Shown here: piece after piece, positions 27,295 to 38,787 of the stretch | Position numbering within the stretch: position 1 is the stretch's first letter | Layout of the letters: every line of letters begins with the position of its first letter | The notes under the pieces: generated by a model | Databases searched by the model: none | Seen by the model: only the letters and a program-made list of their open reading frames with translations | What the model was told of the DNA's origin: nothing | Source of the DNA: Endobugula sp965214375 | GTDB lineage: Bacteria > Pseudomonadota > Gammaproteobacteria > Pseudomonadales > Cellvibrionaceae | Assembly (NCBI GenBank): GCA_965214375.1 | Contig: OZ243947.1 | Span: 434,001-498,000, forward strand | Length of the DNA: 64,000 nt | Direction: 5' to 3' | Program-made: the position numbers and the translations under genes

Positions 27295-28437
27295 TTATTC
27301 TAAAAAGAATGCTTGAATAGATTCCTTCTCCCACATGGCATCCTGATAACCCAAATCGATGAGCTCACTCACAAAAGGCTTCACAAATAGCATATAACTG
27401 GATATTGCCGATCCGCCTCGCCTCGCTGTTGCCCCCGATGAGCGCATAAAAAATCGTAAGCTTTTTGGTAAATAACGCACATTACGCCCGGCAATTTTAT
27501 CAATTGCTTTAGAGGGTGAAATAATTAAACTGCGTACAGGGCGCAATGGCAATTCGACATTAGCATTATTATCAAATGCAGCGATAAGTTCGTTAATACG
27601 TTCCAAATGTTCAATATCTGATTCAAGGCTATCAATAAATGCGCTATTTAATAAATGCCCTGCCATTTGAGCCATTGAGGGTGGATGTCGTGAAGGAAGT
27701 TGGTGGCGTTTGGTTTGTACTTGGCGGTTACCACTCACACCAATAATAAAGACACGATCTGCTCCCAAATGAAGAGCCGGGCTAATGGGTGCTAATTGGC
27801 GCATAGCACCATCACCAAAATATTCTGTACCAATTCTAATCGTTGGGAAAAGCCAAGGAATAGCTGAAGAAGCCAACAAATGTTCCATTCCCAACGTGGT
27901 TGACCTACCAATACGACGAAAACGTATCCATTCTTGTAAACCTTCTTCTCCCTGAAAAAAATTAACGGACTCACTGGATGAATAGCCTAAGGCAGAGACG
28001 GAAACCGCCTTTAAAATGCCGCGATCAATATTTGTTTGAATGTTTTTAAAACAAATATTGGTTTTTAAAAATGCATTGAGTGGTGAATTATCCAACAAAC
28101 TGAGTGGTCGATAAAAATCCGTTCCTTCATGAAAAAATGAGCGCACAAACCGCCATACGCCACCCGCAAGATCACGCCCGTGGGTTCTAAACACATGATC
28201 TAATGTCAATTCCTGCCATAGACGATGAAGCTCATCGACAGCGTGTTGAAAATCATCGCTATTGGAAGCCAATGATACCGCATTAATGGCACCTGCAGAG
28301 GTACCACATACGATTGGAAAAGGATTATTTTGGGGAGGGAGTAATTCTTTAACGGCTAACAGCACACCAATCTGGTAAGCTGCACGAGCGCCACCACCCG
28401 ACAGAACCAATGCATTGTTATTACGGACAAAGGTCAT
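27295..28437 (-). CDS. patatin-like phospholipase
   Basis: A 380-residue patatin-family lipid acyl hydrolase. The oxyanion loop LSGGGARAAYQIG (about residues 12-24), the nucleophile elbow VCGTSAGAINAV (Ser at about 47) and the catalytic Asp in FGDGAMRQ (about 217) are all present. A C-terminal region (about 245-380) continues beyond the core. No signal peptide is seen, so it is likely cytoplasmic or peripheral to the inner membrane. The gene lies 11 bases behind the acyl-CoA ligase gene, and a hydrolase releasing fatty acids next to a ligase activating them suggests a lipid turnover pair. Confidence 0.88.
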   Translation of the reverse strand: MTFVRNNNALVLSGGGARAAYQIGVLLAVKELLPPQNNPFPIVCGTSAGAINAVSLASNSDDFQHAVDELHRLWQELTLDHVFRTHGRDLAGGVWRFVRSFFHEGTDFYRPLSLLDNSPLNAFLKTNICFKNIQTNIDRGILKAVSVSALGYSSSESVNFFQGEEGLQEWIRFRRIGRSTTLGMEHLLASSAIPWLFPTIRIGTEYFGDGAMRQLAPISPALHLGADRVFIIGVSGNRQVQTKRHQLPSRHPPSMAQMAGHLLNSAFIDSLESDIEHLERINELIAAFDNNANVELPLRPVRSLIISPSKAIDKIAGRNVRYLPKSLRFFMRSSGATARRGGSAISSYMLFVKPFVSELIDLGYQDAMWEKESIQAFFLE

Positions 28438-28448
28438 AAATCACCGTT

Positions 28449-30053
28449 TCAGGAACGCAGTTCTCTCCTTAACACCTTACCTACATTTGTTTTTGGCAGC
28501 TCACTGCGATATTCATAAAACCGTGGTACTTTATAGGCCGTTAAGGACTCCCGACAAAATTCTTTCAAACGATCGTCGTCAAGATCACTTCCTTCTTTTA
28601 GCACCAAGAATGCTTTTACTGCTTCACCGCTGGAACTATCAGGAACAGCAACCACTGCCGCCTCAACCACTTCAGGGTGTTGTACTAACACATTTTCTAC
28701 TTCATTAGGATAGACATTAAAACCGGAGACAATAATCATATCTTTTTTCCGGTCAACGATACGGATAAATCCATCGTCCTGTACCAAAGCCATATCGCCT
28801 GTTTTAAACCACCCCTCATCATCCAAGACTTCATCGGTCGCTTCAGTGTCCTGCCAATAACCTTGCATCACCTGAGGACCACGAATGCACAGCTCACCTT
28901 CTTCACCTGCAGATAAGCTATTACCTTGAGAATCAATAATTTTGATTTCGGTTTCAGGTACCACGTGCCCAATAGTACCCAGCTGGTTCGTTTCGGGACG
29001 ATTAACCGCAACGACAGGAGAGGTTTCTGTCAAACCATAACCCTCGCAAGGAAGCACCCCTGTGACCTTTTGCCAACGTTTAGCGGCATCTTCTGTTAAA
29101 GCCATGCCTCCAGAGGGAACCAGCTCCAGACGTGAAAAGTCCAACTGACAAAACTCTTCATTATTTAGTAATGCGACAAATAAGGTATTTAACCCGACAA
29201 AACCAGTTAACGGATAATCTTTAAACACAGCCACCAAACTCGGCAAATCACGTGGATTCGGCACTAATACATTATGCGCACCAATAGATGCCAGCACCAT
29301 ACAATGTAAGGTAAATGCATAAATATGATACAACGGCAGTGGTGCCGCAAACACTTCTTCAGCGGGTGTTAATAGGCCGTCCCAATGTGTGAGAATTTGA
29401 TTACGATTAGCCACTAAATTGGCATGGGTCAACATGGCCCCTTTTGCCACACCCGTTGTTCCCCCGGTGTATTGTAAAAATGCCCAATCATCTAATTGCA
29501 ATGCGACTGGGGTGAAATCATCTCGCTTACCCAACTCAAGCGCTTTACGAAAGCTAACAACAGAAGGAAAGTGACATGACGGCACCTGCTTTTTAACGTA
29601 TTTAAGGGCACCGTTAATAAGTTGTCTCTTTGGGAAATCATGCAAATCGGCCACTTCTGTCATCATAATTTGCTGAACATCGGTTTGATCGATAACGACC
29701 TCTAATGCTTTGGCAACATTCGCAAAAACCACTATGGCTTTTGCACCAGAGTTTTTTAACTGGTGTTGTAATTCTTTACCTGTATAAAGAGGATTGGTAT
29801 TAACAATAACGACTCCCGCACGTAATGCACCAAAAAGTACAACAGGATATTGCAAAAGATTGGGAAGTTGGACAGCAAGACGATCGCCCGGAGACAGTGT
29901 GGTATGGTGTTGCAAATAGGTCGCGAACTGGCGACTTAGACGATCTAATTCAGCATAACTGATGGTTTTGCCAAGACACGAAAAAGCACTTAAAGAAGCA
30001 TATTTTTCACATGCCTCGTCAAACATTTCAACAATAGAATGGTTGGTTTGCAT
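28449..30053 (-). CDS. long-chain fatty acid-CoA ligase
   Basis: A 534-residue AMP-forming acyl-CoA ligase of the FadD type. Visible motifs are the ATP/AMP signature YTGGTTGVAKGAMLTH (about residues 194-209), the GYGLTETSPVV motif (about 336-346), GWFKTGDMA (about 416-424), the hinge DRKKDMII, and the C-terminal catalytic Lys in PKTNVGKVLRREL. It activates fatty acids to acyl-CoA for degradation or phospholipid synthesis. It could be called fadD, but paralogues are common, so I leave the symbol empty. It lies in the same-strand run with a patatin-like lipase just downstream. Confidence 0.9.
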   Translation of the reverse strand: MQTNHSIVEMFDEACEKYASLSAFSCLGKTISYAELDRLSRQFATYLQHHTTLSPGDRLAVQLPNLLQYPVVLFGALRAGVVIVNTNPLYTGKELQHQLKNSGAKAIVVFANVAKALEVVIDQTDVQQIMMTEVADLHDFPKRQLINGALKYVKKQVPSCHFPSVVSFRKALELGKRDDFTPVALQLDDWAFLQYTGGTTGVAKGAMLTHANLVANRNQILTHWDGLLTPAEEVFAAPLPLYHIYAFTLHCMVLASIGAHNVLVPNPRDLPSLVAVFKDYPLTGFVGLNTLFVALLNNEEFCQLDFSRLELVPSGGMALTEDAAKRWQKVTGVLPCEGYGLTETSPVVAVNRPETNQLGTIGHVVPETEIKIIDSQGNSLSAGEEGELCIRGPQVMQGYWQDTEATDEVLDDEGWFKTGDMALVQDDGFIRIVDRKKDMIIVSGFNVYPNEVENVLVQHPEVVEAAVVAVPDSSSGEAVKAFLVLKEGSDLDDDRLKEFCRESLTAYKVPRFYEYRSELPKTNVGKVLRRELRS

Positions 30054-30093
30054 AGCGTCCTCGTCATAATTCGCGTTATTGTATTATAGATGA

Positions 30094-30906
30094 TTACACG
30101 ACAAACTGCTCCAAAGCGTAGCTAACACCGTCTTCATTTGCCGTTTTGGTGATAAAATCAGCAACGGTTTTTACATCATTGGTTGCGTTACCCATAGCAA
30201 CTCCGATGCCTGCATTTTGTATAAATGTCATATCAGAGTGTGAATCCCCTATCGCCATTACCTGGTCGGCTGTAAGCTGATGATAATCCAATAAAAAATC
30301 GAACGCTTTTTGTTTACATGCCTGTGGGCTCACCACACTGGCAAACTCCCAATCTGGCAACGCAAGGAAACGGGCAAAGGCAAAATCAAATTGTGGATAT
30401 TCCTGTGCAATCACATCTAATGGTGTTGTCTCTGTGCGGGTATCACGCCCCAGTAGTAATTTAATAATGGGGTGACTGTCCTGATAAATAGCGTCGATCG
30501 GCATGATGGTTGGGGCTACACGCAAGTGTTGACTATGAATATCCGTAATATCGTTCCATTGTTCAATAACATAGGCGTTGTGCAAATAATGTTCACAATA
30601 AAGACCTAAATACTCCACTGTTTTATATAATTGATAAGCGTGTTGATGATCCAGTTCGTGAGTACAAAGGTGCACATTTTCTCGCGGAGAATACACTTCA
30701 GCGCCTGTACAAAATACACCCGCATCAGCCAAGCTCAGCTCATCGATCAAAAAGCGAGCACCATAGGAAGGCCGGCCGGACGCAATCGCCGTTTTAATGC
30801 CTTTTTTTTGTAAGCGTTGTATTTGTGTTTGCAGGTCTTTGGAATAGACCCCATCGCTGGATAGCAAAGTGCCATCGATATCAAAGAAAACCAGACGAAT
30901 AGTCAC
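30094..30906 (-). CDS. HAD-superfamily IIB (Cof-type) phosphatase
   Basis: A 270-residue haloacid dehalogenase-like phosphatase with a type IIB cap. Motif I is FFDIDGTLLSSDG (nucleophile Asp at about residue 9), motif II is AIASGRPS, motif III involves the Lys in QACKQKAFDFLL, and motif IV is AIGDSHSDMTFIQNAGIGVAMGNA. Cof-type enzymes dephosphorylate sugar phosphates, FMN or related small molecules; the substrate cannot be read from sequence. It belongs to the smc-to-nitroreductase gene run. Confidence 0.9.
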   Translation of the reverse strand: MTIRLVFFDIDGTLLSSDGVYSKDLQTQIQRLQKKGIKTAIASGRPSYGARFLIDELSLADAGVFCTGAEVYSPRENVHLCTHELDHQHAYQLYKTVEYLGLYCEHYLHNAYVIEQWNDITDIHSQHLRVAPTIMPIDAIYQDSHPIIKLLLGRDTRTETTPLDVIAQEYPQFDFAFARFLALPDWEFASVVSPQACKQKAFDFLLDYHQLTADQVMAIGDSHSDMTFIQNAGIGVAMGNATNDVKTVADFITKTANEDGVSYALEQFVV

Positions 30907-30915
30907 AGCTCAACC

Positions 30916-31347
30916 CTATAATGAATACTCATGCTGCCATTCACATATCACTTTCAGTGGTTGTAGACTAGGAGTGTGTGGATGACTTCCACTATCCCAA
31001 ATAAAAGTATGTAAGCCAGATATTTCTGTCTCTAGGTGAACAACGACTGAACGCCAAACCATTTTTTGTAACAACCGTTCAAAGTTTTTCAGCCATAAAG
31101 ACCATTCGTATTCAATACCGGAATAGACACAACCAAAATGAATCACATGAGATTGATAGCTATCATCACGATTCATTAATGTCGGCATAGAAAAAATATC
31201 TCGAGATAAAAAATCAGCCTGATTGGCAACAGGAAGCTCAATGAGCACTTTGCGATTAATCAACCGCGGATTCAAGTCTATCGGATAATCTGAGGAACTC
31301 TCATTTTTTATATAACCGTATACAATGGACTCAGCAACCATATCCAT
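30916..31347 (-). CDS. conserved-looking small protein of unknown function
   Basis: A 143-residue soluble protein that I do not recognise. It begins MDMVAESIVYGYIKN, has a strand-rich middle (NRKVLIELPVANQADF, SHVIHFGCVYSGIEYEW) and ends TFIWDSGSHPHTPSLQPL with a Trp/His-rich tail. The pattern is alpha/beta with several conserved-looking aromatic residues. It lies 10 bases before the HAD gene and 6 bases after the lipoprotein gene, so it is part of the operon. A second ATG at 31341 is possible. Its length and spacing support a real gene despite the unknown role. Confidence 0.6.
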   Translation of the reverse strand: MDMVAESIVYGYIKNESSSDYPIDLNPRLINRKVLIELPVANQADFLSRDIFSMPTLMNRDDSYQSHVIHFGCVYSGIEYEWSLWLKNFERLLQKMVWRSVVVHLETEISGLHTFIWDSGSHPHTPSLQPLKVICEWQHEYSL

Positions 31348-31353
31348 TTCCGC

Positions 31354-31965
31354 TTATTTAAAGGGCCACAAAGAAAAACCCGAGGAAGAAGACAACTTAT
31401 CTTCACAGTTTTTTAACTGACGGGCATAAATATCTCTTCTTTTAGAGACTTTTTTAGCCACTTTTTTCAACCAAGCTTTTTTCTCGTAAGTTTTACGTTT
31501 ATAACCACCATGGCCTTCATGATAAGCCAAATACAAACCATAGGCGCTGCTTAAACTGAGACCGTTTTGTTTACGTGTTTGTACGTTGTACCAACCAACA
31601 AAGTCAATCGCATCCTGAAAATCATCACGATCTGCCCCCCAATGCCCCGTACTTTTTTTATACCATTTCCAAGTACCAGTTTGCGCTTGTGAATAGCCAT
31701 AAGCACTACTCTTACGTGGTCCCGGAATAAAACCTAATATTTTTGGTCGTGGTGGCTTTGCCGTGGACACAAAACGTGATTCTTGATGCATAAATGCCAT
31801 CATCAAAGGGATTGATGAACCCCAGCGCTTATTAGACTTTTTAGCCGCCGCATACCAACCTGATTTTTCACCAAATATACGGCAAATATTATCTGGGCTC
31901 GATGGTGGTGTACTTGCACAGCCTACGATTAGCACTGACAATAAAATCATGATGAGTTTATTCAT
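31354..31965 (-). CDS. lipoprotein with lysozyme-like/SLT transglycosylase domain
   Basis: A 203-residue lipoprotein. The signal peptide ends in the lipobox LIVGC (Cys16). The mature part has a lysozyme-like soluble lytic transglycosylase domain: FMHQESRFVSTA with the catalytic Glu (about residue 61), SAYGYSQAQTGTWKWY, and YLAYHEGHGGYKR. It would cleave glycan strands of peptidoglycan from its membrane anchor. The ATG overlaps the stop of ligA (ATGA at 31962-31965), which couples it to the ligase. An enzyme for cell wall opening next to zipA and ligA could be related to division, but this is only positional. Confidence 0.85.
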   Translation of the reverse strand: MNKLIMILLSVLIVGCASTPPSSPDNICRIFGEKSGWYAAAKKSNKRWGSSIPLMMAFMHQESRFVSTAKPPRPKILGFIPGPRKSSAYGYSQAQTGTWKWYKKSTGHWGADRDDFQDAIDFVGWYNVQTRKQNGLSLSSAYGLYLAYHEGHGGYKRKTYEKKAWLKKVAKKVSKRRDIYARQLKNCEDKLSSSSGFSLWPFK

Positions 31966-34001
31966 AACTCAACTCCATGATGGATTAGCAATTCAATCAA
32001 ACCTTTTTCATCGATTACATCAATTCCCAATTCTTGCGCTTTTTTTAATTTTGATCCGGCTTTTTCTCCAGCAACCACACAATGGGTTTTCTTAGAGACG
32101 CTACCTGCTACTGTGGCACCGAGGTCCTGTAAGTGGCTTTTAGCCTGATCACGAGTCAGTTTCTCCAAGCTGCCTGTTAATACATACGTCATATTTTGCA
32201 AAGGTAAAGCGTTTTTATCAACCTCAATATCCGGCCAACAAACCCCTGCTGTTTGCAAGTCATTCACGATCGAAATGTTTTGCTCCTGACGAAAAAAGTC
32301 AACGATATAATGAGCAACTACAGGGCCAACATCCTTTACCCTTTCCAAGTCTTCTTGATGTGATGCGATTAACGCGGTCAGGTTGCCGAAATAATTAGCC
32401 AAATTTCTTGCCGTCGCTTCACCGACCTCGCGAATACCCAGAGAATAAATAAAACGTGCCAATGTCGTTTTCTTTGACGCTGCTAACGCCGCTAAGACAT
32501 TATTTGCGGATTTATCCCCCATTCTTTCCATGCCAGCTAACTGTCCATGTTCAAGATGATAAAGACTGACAATCGTTTTGATCATACCCTGTTCCACCAG
32601 CTGCTCAACCAGCTTATCACCAATACCTTCAACATCCATCGCTTTTCTGGATACATAATGCTTAATAGCTTCTTTAACCTGTGCCTGACACACTAAGCCC
32701 CCCGTGCAACGAATAACGGCTTCACCTTCAACCTTTTCTAGAGGTAAGTCACAGGCTGGACAAACCTTAGGAAAAATAATCGCCGACGCGCTCTTAGGGC
32801 GGCGCTCCTTAACCACAGAAGCAACTTGCGGTATCACATCGCCTGCACGCCTAATAATCACGGTATCACCAATACAAACACCTAACCGTTGAATCTCATC
32901 CTGATTATGCAAACTGGCGTTAGATACGGTGACTCCACCCACAAAAACAGGTTTTAAACGTGCAACAGGAGTCACTGCTCCCGTACGCCCCACCTGAAAT
33001 TCAACATCTAACAATTCGGTTAACTCTTCCTGCGCCGGAAATTTCATAGCTATTGCCCAGCGTGGTGCGCGTGAGACAAAACCCAGGGCGTGCTGCAAAG
33101 AAAAATCATTCACTTTAAAAACAATACCGTCGATATCGTAAGAAAGTTGCTCACGTTTTTCTTGTAACGCAGTGTAATACTGATAACAGGCGTCAATACC
33201 GATGACTTTACGCATTTCATGATTGATGCGAAAACCCCAAGACAATAATTGCTGCAATGTTTCTACGTGACCATCAGGTAATAGACCATTGTCGGTATAA
33301 CCAATACTGTAGGCACACATGTCTAACGGGCGTGTTGCGGTAATACGTGAATCGAGTTGTCGCAAACTACCTGCGGCGGCATTGCGCGGATTAGCAAATT
33401 GTTTTTCGCCCTCTGCTTGTGCTTGTGTATTTAACGCATTAAACCCATCATGAGGCATATAGACTTCACCACGAACTTCTAATACTTGGGGGTAGCCGTC
33501 GCCTCGCAACGTTAAAGGTACAGAAGGAATGGTTCTGATATTTTGTGTAATATCTTCACCGGTATGTCCATCTCCTCGAGTCGCCGCTTGTACTAACAAG
33601 CCTTTTTCATACATTAGGCTAACCGCAATACCATCAAGTTTTGGCTCGCAAGCATATTCAATCTCGTCAGGATTTATATTTGACTGTTTTAGACGATCAA
33701 GCACACGGCGATGGAAATCACCCAACTCTTCTTCAGAGAATGCATTATCTAAAGATAACATGGGAATTTTATGCGTGACCTGTGAAAACACCTCTAATGG
33801 TGTCGCACCTACACGTTGGGTCGGAGAATCAATGCTTAAAAACTCAGGATGTTGTTCTTCAAGTTGTTGCAGCTCTTTTAACAGGCGGTCATATTCTGCA
33901 TCCGGGATGGTTGGGTTATCAAGTGCATAATATTGATAATTATGATCATTGATAGTGTTTCGCAATACCTGGATTCGCTGAGCGAGTTCTGTAGACATCA
34001 T
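31962..34001 (-). CDS. ligA: NAD-dependent DNA ligase
   Basis: Seals nicks in replication and repair using NAD+. The 679-residue protein has all domains in order: Ia (residues 1-70), the adenylation domain with the active Lys121 in EPKLDGIAVSL, the OB fold (about 320-400), the four-cysteine zinc finger (CPAC at about 414, then C..C), helix-hairpin-helix repeats (about 445-590) and the C-terminal BRCT domain (MTYVLTGSLEKLTRDQ). Length is normal. It starts 17 bases after the zipA stop and is part of the smc-zipA-ligA cluster common in gammaproteobacteria. MMST leaves two possible adjacent starts (34001 or 33998). Confidence 0.97.
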   Translation of the reverse strand: MMSTELAQRIQVLRNTINDHNYQYYALDNPTIPDAEYDRLLKELQQLEEQHPEFLSIDSPTQRVGATPLEVFSQVTHKIPMLSLDNAFSEEELGDFHRRVLDRLKQSNINPDEIEYACEPKLDGIAVSLMYEKGLLVQAATRGDGHTGEDITQNIRTIPSVPLTLRGDGYPQVLEVRGEVYMPHDGFNALNTQAQAEGEKQFANPRNAAAGSLRQLDSRITATRPLDMCAYSIGYTDNGLLPDGHVETLQQLLSWGFRINHEMRKVIGIDACYQYYTALQEKREQLSYDIDGIVFKVNDFSLQHALGFVSRAPRWAIAMKFPAQEELTELLDVEFQVGRTGAVTPVARLKPVFVGGVTVSNASLHNQDEIQRLGVCIGDTVIIRRAGDVIPQVASVVKERRPKSASAIIFPKVCPACDLPLEKVEGEAVIRCTGGLVCQAQVKEAIKHYVSRKAMDVEGIGDKLVEQLVEQGMIKTIVSLYHLEHGQLAGMERMGDKSANNVLAALAASKKTTLARFIYSLGIREVGEATARNLANYFGNLTALIASHQEDLERVKDVGPVVAHYIVDFFRQEQNISIVNDLQTAGVCWPDIEVDKNALPLQNMTYVLTGSLEKLTRDQAKSHLQDLGATVAGSVSKKTHCVVAGEKAGSKLKKAQELGIDVIDEKGLIELLIHHGVEL

Positions 34002-34017
34002 GGAATTGCCAAATGAG

Positions 34018-35187
<1,170 letters not shown>

Positions 35188-35213
35188 CGGTAACTAACCT
35201 CGTTCTCTATTTA

Positions 35214-38200
35214 TTACACCGCTGCCAGTTCAGCTGCTTCATTAACATCAACAGTCACCATACGCGATACACCGGGTTCGTGCATGGTAACACCCATTAA
35301 CTGATGAGCCATTTCCATCGCAATTTTATTATGGGTAATATAAATAAATTGCACCTGTTTCGACATTTCCTCAACCAACCTAGCATAACGCCCCACATTG
35401 GCATCATCAAGAGGAGCATCTACCTCATCCAACATACAAAAAGGTGCCGGGTTCAATCGGAAAATTGAAAATACCAGTGCAATCGCTGTCAATGCTTTCT
35501 CACCACCCGATAAAAGATGGATAGTACTGTTTCGCTTACCTGGCGGGCGCGCCATAATCGCAATCCCCGTGTCTAACAAGTCATCACCCGTTAATTCGAG
35601 GTAGGCGTGTCCCCCACCAAAGACTTTCGGAAACAATTCTTTAATGCTGCTATTGACCGAATCAAATGTTTCTCTAAAACGTGTGCGCGTTTCAAGATCA
35701 ATTTTCATAATGGCGTTTTCTAAGGTTTCCAACGCTTCGCGTAAGTCAGCATCCTGTGTATCCAGATAATTTTTACGCTCTGACTCAATTTTATACTCAT
35801 CAATAGCCGCCAAATTGATAGGGCCTAAGCGTGTAATACGATTAGCAATCGTCGTTAATTCTTCTTCAAACGGCTCGGGACGTGCATCTTCTGGTAGTTC
35901 CTCTAAGAGCTGAGATAACTCCATACCCTCTTCCATTAAGTTTTTGGCAATGGTTTCTCGTTGTACTTGCACCGTTTGTGCCGCCAAACGATTATCTGTT
36001 AACTGTGACTGCAACCCTTGTAATTCGTTCTCTATGCGATTACGAGACTGCTCTGCGTCACGTAATTCTTGTTCGCTCTCTTCAAGTGCACGACGCGATG
36101 ACGCTAATTCTTCTTCAATACCCAAGCGTTTTTCCAGCAATGCTTCTAATTCAAGTTGTTGCGATTCCGTAGGGTCATCTTCAACACCGATAGAACTCCG
36201 TAACTGTTCTACTCTTTCGGTTAAACGCAGCTTTTGTTCTCGTAAACGTTCAATACTGTCACGGATAGAATGTAATTGTGTTTTTACCGACTGATGCTTC
36301 ATCGCTAATGCATGTAATTTATCTTTTCCATGGCGTACCCGTTGTCGCATTTGATCCAAGGTGCTGCGCAATTCATCACGGCGATTTAATAACTTTTCAC
36401 GTTGCTGTGCATCTTCCTCCATAATGGTAATGGCTTCTTCTAATGTGGCTCGTGATTCAGAAAGGTTATCGCCTTCAGCCGCCATTTGTTCTTTCGCTTC
36501 AGTAATATCTGCCCACAACTTTTCACGGCGGACAGCACTTTGTTCCAGACGCACTTCACAAGCACTTAATTCAGAACGATGCTCTCCTAAAGCACGCTTA
36601 ATATCATCGTTTTGCTGACGAGTATCTTCGCGCTCTTGTTGCTGAGCTTTAAGCTGTTCACGTTGTTCTTGTAGCGTATTCGTTAGCGATTCAGTCTCAA
36701 CTTCCACCTGATGCAACTCAACGGTCAATGTTTCCAACTCGGTTTGACGCGCCAAGACACCGGATTGAGCATCAGACTCACGTTTAACGCGTAACCAATT
36801 TGCACCCAGCCATAAACCTTCTGGCGTAACCACTGACTCATAAGATTGCAATTGCGAACGTAGTGCCAACGCCTCTGACAATGAATCAGCAATATAAACA
36901 CCAGCCAATAAACTATGCACATGACTATCTCCGCTCACCTTATCTAATAAGCGTGCCGCATTTGTCATATGCGTGTCTTGTGACGCAACATCATCTTGAA
37001 CAAAAACAACATTACCCTGTTGCAGCCCCTCTAACACTCCCGTCACAGCATCAATACTATCTACACACACTGCCTGCAATGCATTGCCAAGCACCGCTTC
37101 TGTTGCTGCTTGCCATTGAGGCTCAACCGATAACGATTCCAACAACCGTGTATTATCTTGCAATGCATGCTCACTTAACCAACGAACGGTTTCTTCGTCA
37201 CCACCTTTACTGGCTTGCTGCAGAGCTTCTAGTGACGCATGGCGACCTCGCAAAATTTGTAATGTATTGCGTGATTCGTTTAAGTCTTCTTCAGAATGGA
37301 GCACCGTATCCTGCAGATTTTCAATCGTTTCTTGGGCGCTCATTAACTGTTGTTGTTTTTGCTGTGATAAAGTTTCAGATTCGGCGACTTTTTCACGCAA
37401 GATGGCAAGTTCTTCACTACCATCTTCTAAGGGCAATTGCTGCTCTTCGTCTTCAAGACGACGAATACGTTCCAATAGGCGAGCCTGCACTTGCTCCAAA
37501 TGTTGAATTCGCGACTGCTCAACTTCTGCTTGTTTTTGTGGTTGTGATGCGCGTTGGTTAAACTCATCCCACTCCAGCTGCCAAGACTGCATCGCTTCTT
37601 CTGCCGATAACAATTCATCACCAGACAGCTCTTCAGTCGCTTGTAATTCTTCTAACTCGGGAGACAATTCCTGCAACTCCACTTCCCACAAACGGGCTTT
37701 TTCCTCATCAGACGTTAAACGTGAGGTTGATTCTCCGAGTTCATTTTCCGTGCGTAATAAATATTCTTGCAATTGGCGATTGCGTTCCTGAATGTGCTGA
37801 ATATTTTGTTCGATACGCGCTATTTCTGTACCAACACCATAGAAGCGCCCTTGTACTTCGTTAAAGCGGTCACCCAATTCAGTATATTCGGTGCGATGTT
37901 TTTCGATAGCGGTTTCATGACTCACTCGCTCGGTAACAAATGATTCGATCTTAACTTCAAATTCGCGAATGGCGGTTTGTTGTGAGCGTGATTGTTCATC
38001 GAGCAACCGATACTGTAGTGCTTGCAACTGTGACTTCAGGGCCCGCTCTTCTTTTTTTAATTCCGCATATTTTTCAGCCGCTTTCGATTGGCGCTCCAGA
38101 CGTGCTAACTGTCGTTCAAGCTCTTCACGAATGTCCGTTAGGCGCTCCAGATTTTCAGAGGTGCGACGCATACGGTTTTCGGTATCACGACGGCGCTCTT

Positions 38201-38720
38201 TATATTTTGAAATGCCTGCCGCTTCTTCAATGTAAACACGCAATTCTTCCGGTTTCGCCTCAATAAGACGAGAAATCATTCCCTGTTCAATGATGGCATA
38301 GTTACGTGGACCAAGGCCAGTTCCCAGAAAAATATCCGTAATATCACGACGCCGACATTTAGCGCCGTTCAAATAATAAATATTCTGACCATCACGCGTG
38401 ACTTTACGTTTAATGGATATCTCACCAAAACCGGCGTATTCACCCACAAGGGTGCACTCACTGTTATCAAAAATGAGCTCTATCGATGCTTGACCGACAG
38501 GTTTGCGCGCATTAGAACCATTAAAAATAACATCTGACATGGACTCACCACGCAGGTTTTTGGCCGAAGATTCACCCATTACCCAACGTACCGCATCAAT
38601 AATATTGGATTTACCACAACCATTAGGGCCAACAACGGCACAAATATTACTCGGAAAAGCGACTATTGTAGGGTCAACAAAGGACTTGAAACCCGCGAGC
38701 TTGATATTTTTTAAACGCAT
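35214..38720 (-). CDS. smc: chromosome segregation protein SMC
   Basis: A 1168-residue SMC ATPase that organises and segregates the chromosome. Visible parts are the Walker A GPNGCGKSN (about residues 32-40), the long coiled coils (about 165-500 and 675-1000), the hinge (about 505-660), the ABC signature HLLSGGEKALTAIAL (about 1070) and Walker B PFCMLDEVDAPLDDAN. The gene heads the smc-zipA-ligA run. Having a true Smc without MukBEF in view fits gammaproteobacteria outside the enteric group. Scp partner genes are not in the window. The gene is intact with no frame disruption. Confidence 0.97.
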   Translation of the reverse strand: MRLKNIKLAGFKSFVDPTIVAFPSNICAVVGPNGCGKSNIIDAVRWVMGESSAKNLRGESMSDVIFNGSNARKPVGQASIELIFDNSECTLVGEYAGFGEISIKRKVTRDGQNIYYLNGAKCRRRDITDIFLGTGLGPRNYAIIEQGMISRLIEAKPEELRVYIEEAAGISKYKERRRDTENRMRRTSENLERLTDIREELERQLARLERQSKAAEKYAELKKEERALKSQLQALQYRLLDEQSRSQQTAIREFEVKIESFVTERVSHETAIEKHRTEYTELGDRFNEVQGRFYGVGTEIARIEQNIQHIQERNRQLQEYLLRTENELGESTSRLTSDEEKARLWEVELQELSPELEELQATEELSGDELLSAEEAMQSWQLEWDEFNQRASQPQKQAEVEQSRIQHLEQVQARLLERIRRLEDEEQQLPLEDGSEELAILREKVAESETLSQQKQQQLMSAQETIENLQDTVLHSEEDLNESRNTLQILRGRHASLEALQQASKGGDEETVRWLSEHALQDNTRLLESLSVEPQWQAATEAVLGNALQAVCVDSIDAVTGVLEGLQQGNVVFVQDDVASQDTHMTNAARLLDKVSGDSHVHSLLAGVYIADSLSEALALRSQLQSYESVVTPEGLWLGANWLRVKRESDAQSGVLARQTELETLTVELHQVEVETESLTNTLQEQREQLKAQQQEREDTRQQNDDIKRALGEHRSELSACEVRLEQSAVRREKLWADITEAKEQMAAEGDNLSESRATLEEAITIMEEDAQQREKLLNRRDELRSTLDQMRQRVRHGKDKLHALAMKHQSVKTQLHSIRDSIERLREQKLRLTERVEQLRSSIGVEDDPTESQQLELEALLEKRLGIEEELASSRRALEESEQELRDAEQSRNRIENELQGLQSQLTDNRLAAQTVQVQRETIAKNLMEEGMELSQLLEELPEDARPEPFEEELTTIANRITRLGPINLAAIDEYKIESERKNYLDTQDADLREALETLENAIMKIDLETRTRFRETFDSVNSSIKELFPKVFGGGHAYLELTGDDLLDTGIAIMARPPGKRNSTIHLLSGGEKALTAIALVFSIFRLNPAPFCMLDEVDAPLDDANVGRYARLVEEMSKQVQFIYITHNKIAMEMAHQLMGVTMHEPGVSRMVTVDVNEAAELAAV

Positions 38721-38787
38721 TTTACTTTAATTACCCTGCATAAATCACTGATTTATATTAATTTTATGAAAATTACAGCGATTCCCA

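Noticed and set aside
36863..37561. A 232-codon open frame on the plus strand inside smc
   Set aside because: It lies wholly antisense to the well-supported coiled-coil and hinge part of smc, has a low-complexity His/Leu/Pro composition and no motif. Long antisense frames are a side effect of codon bias.
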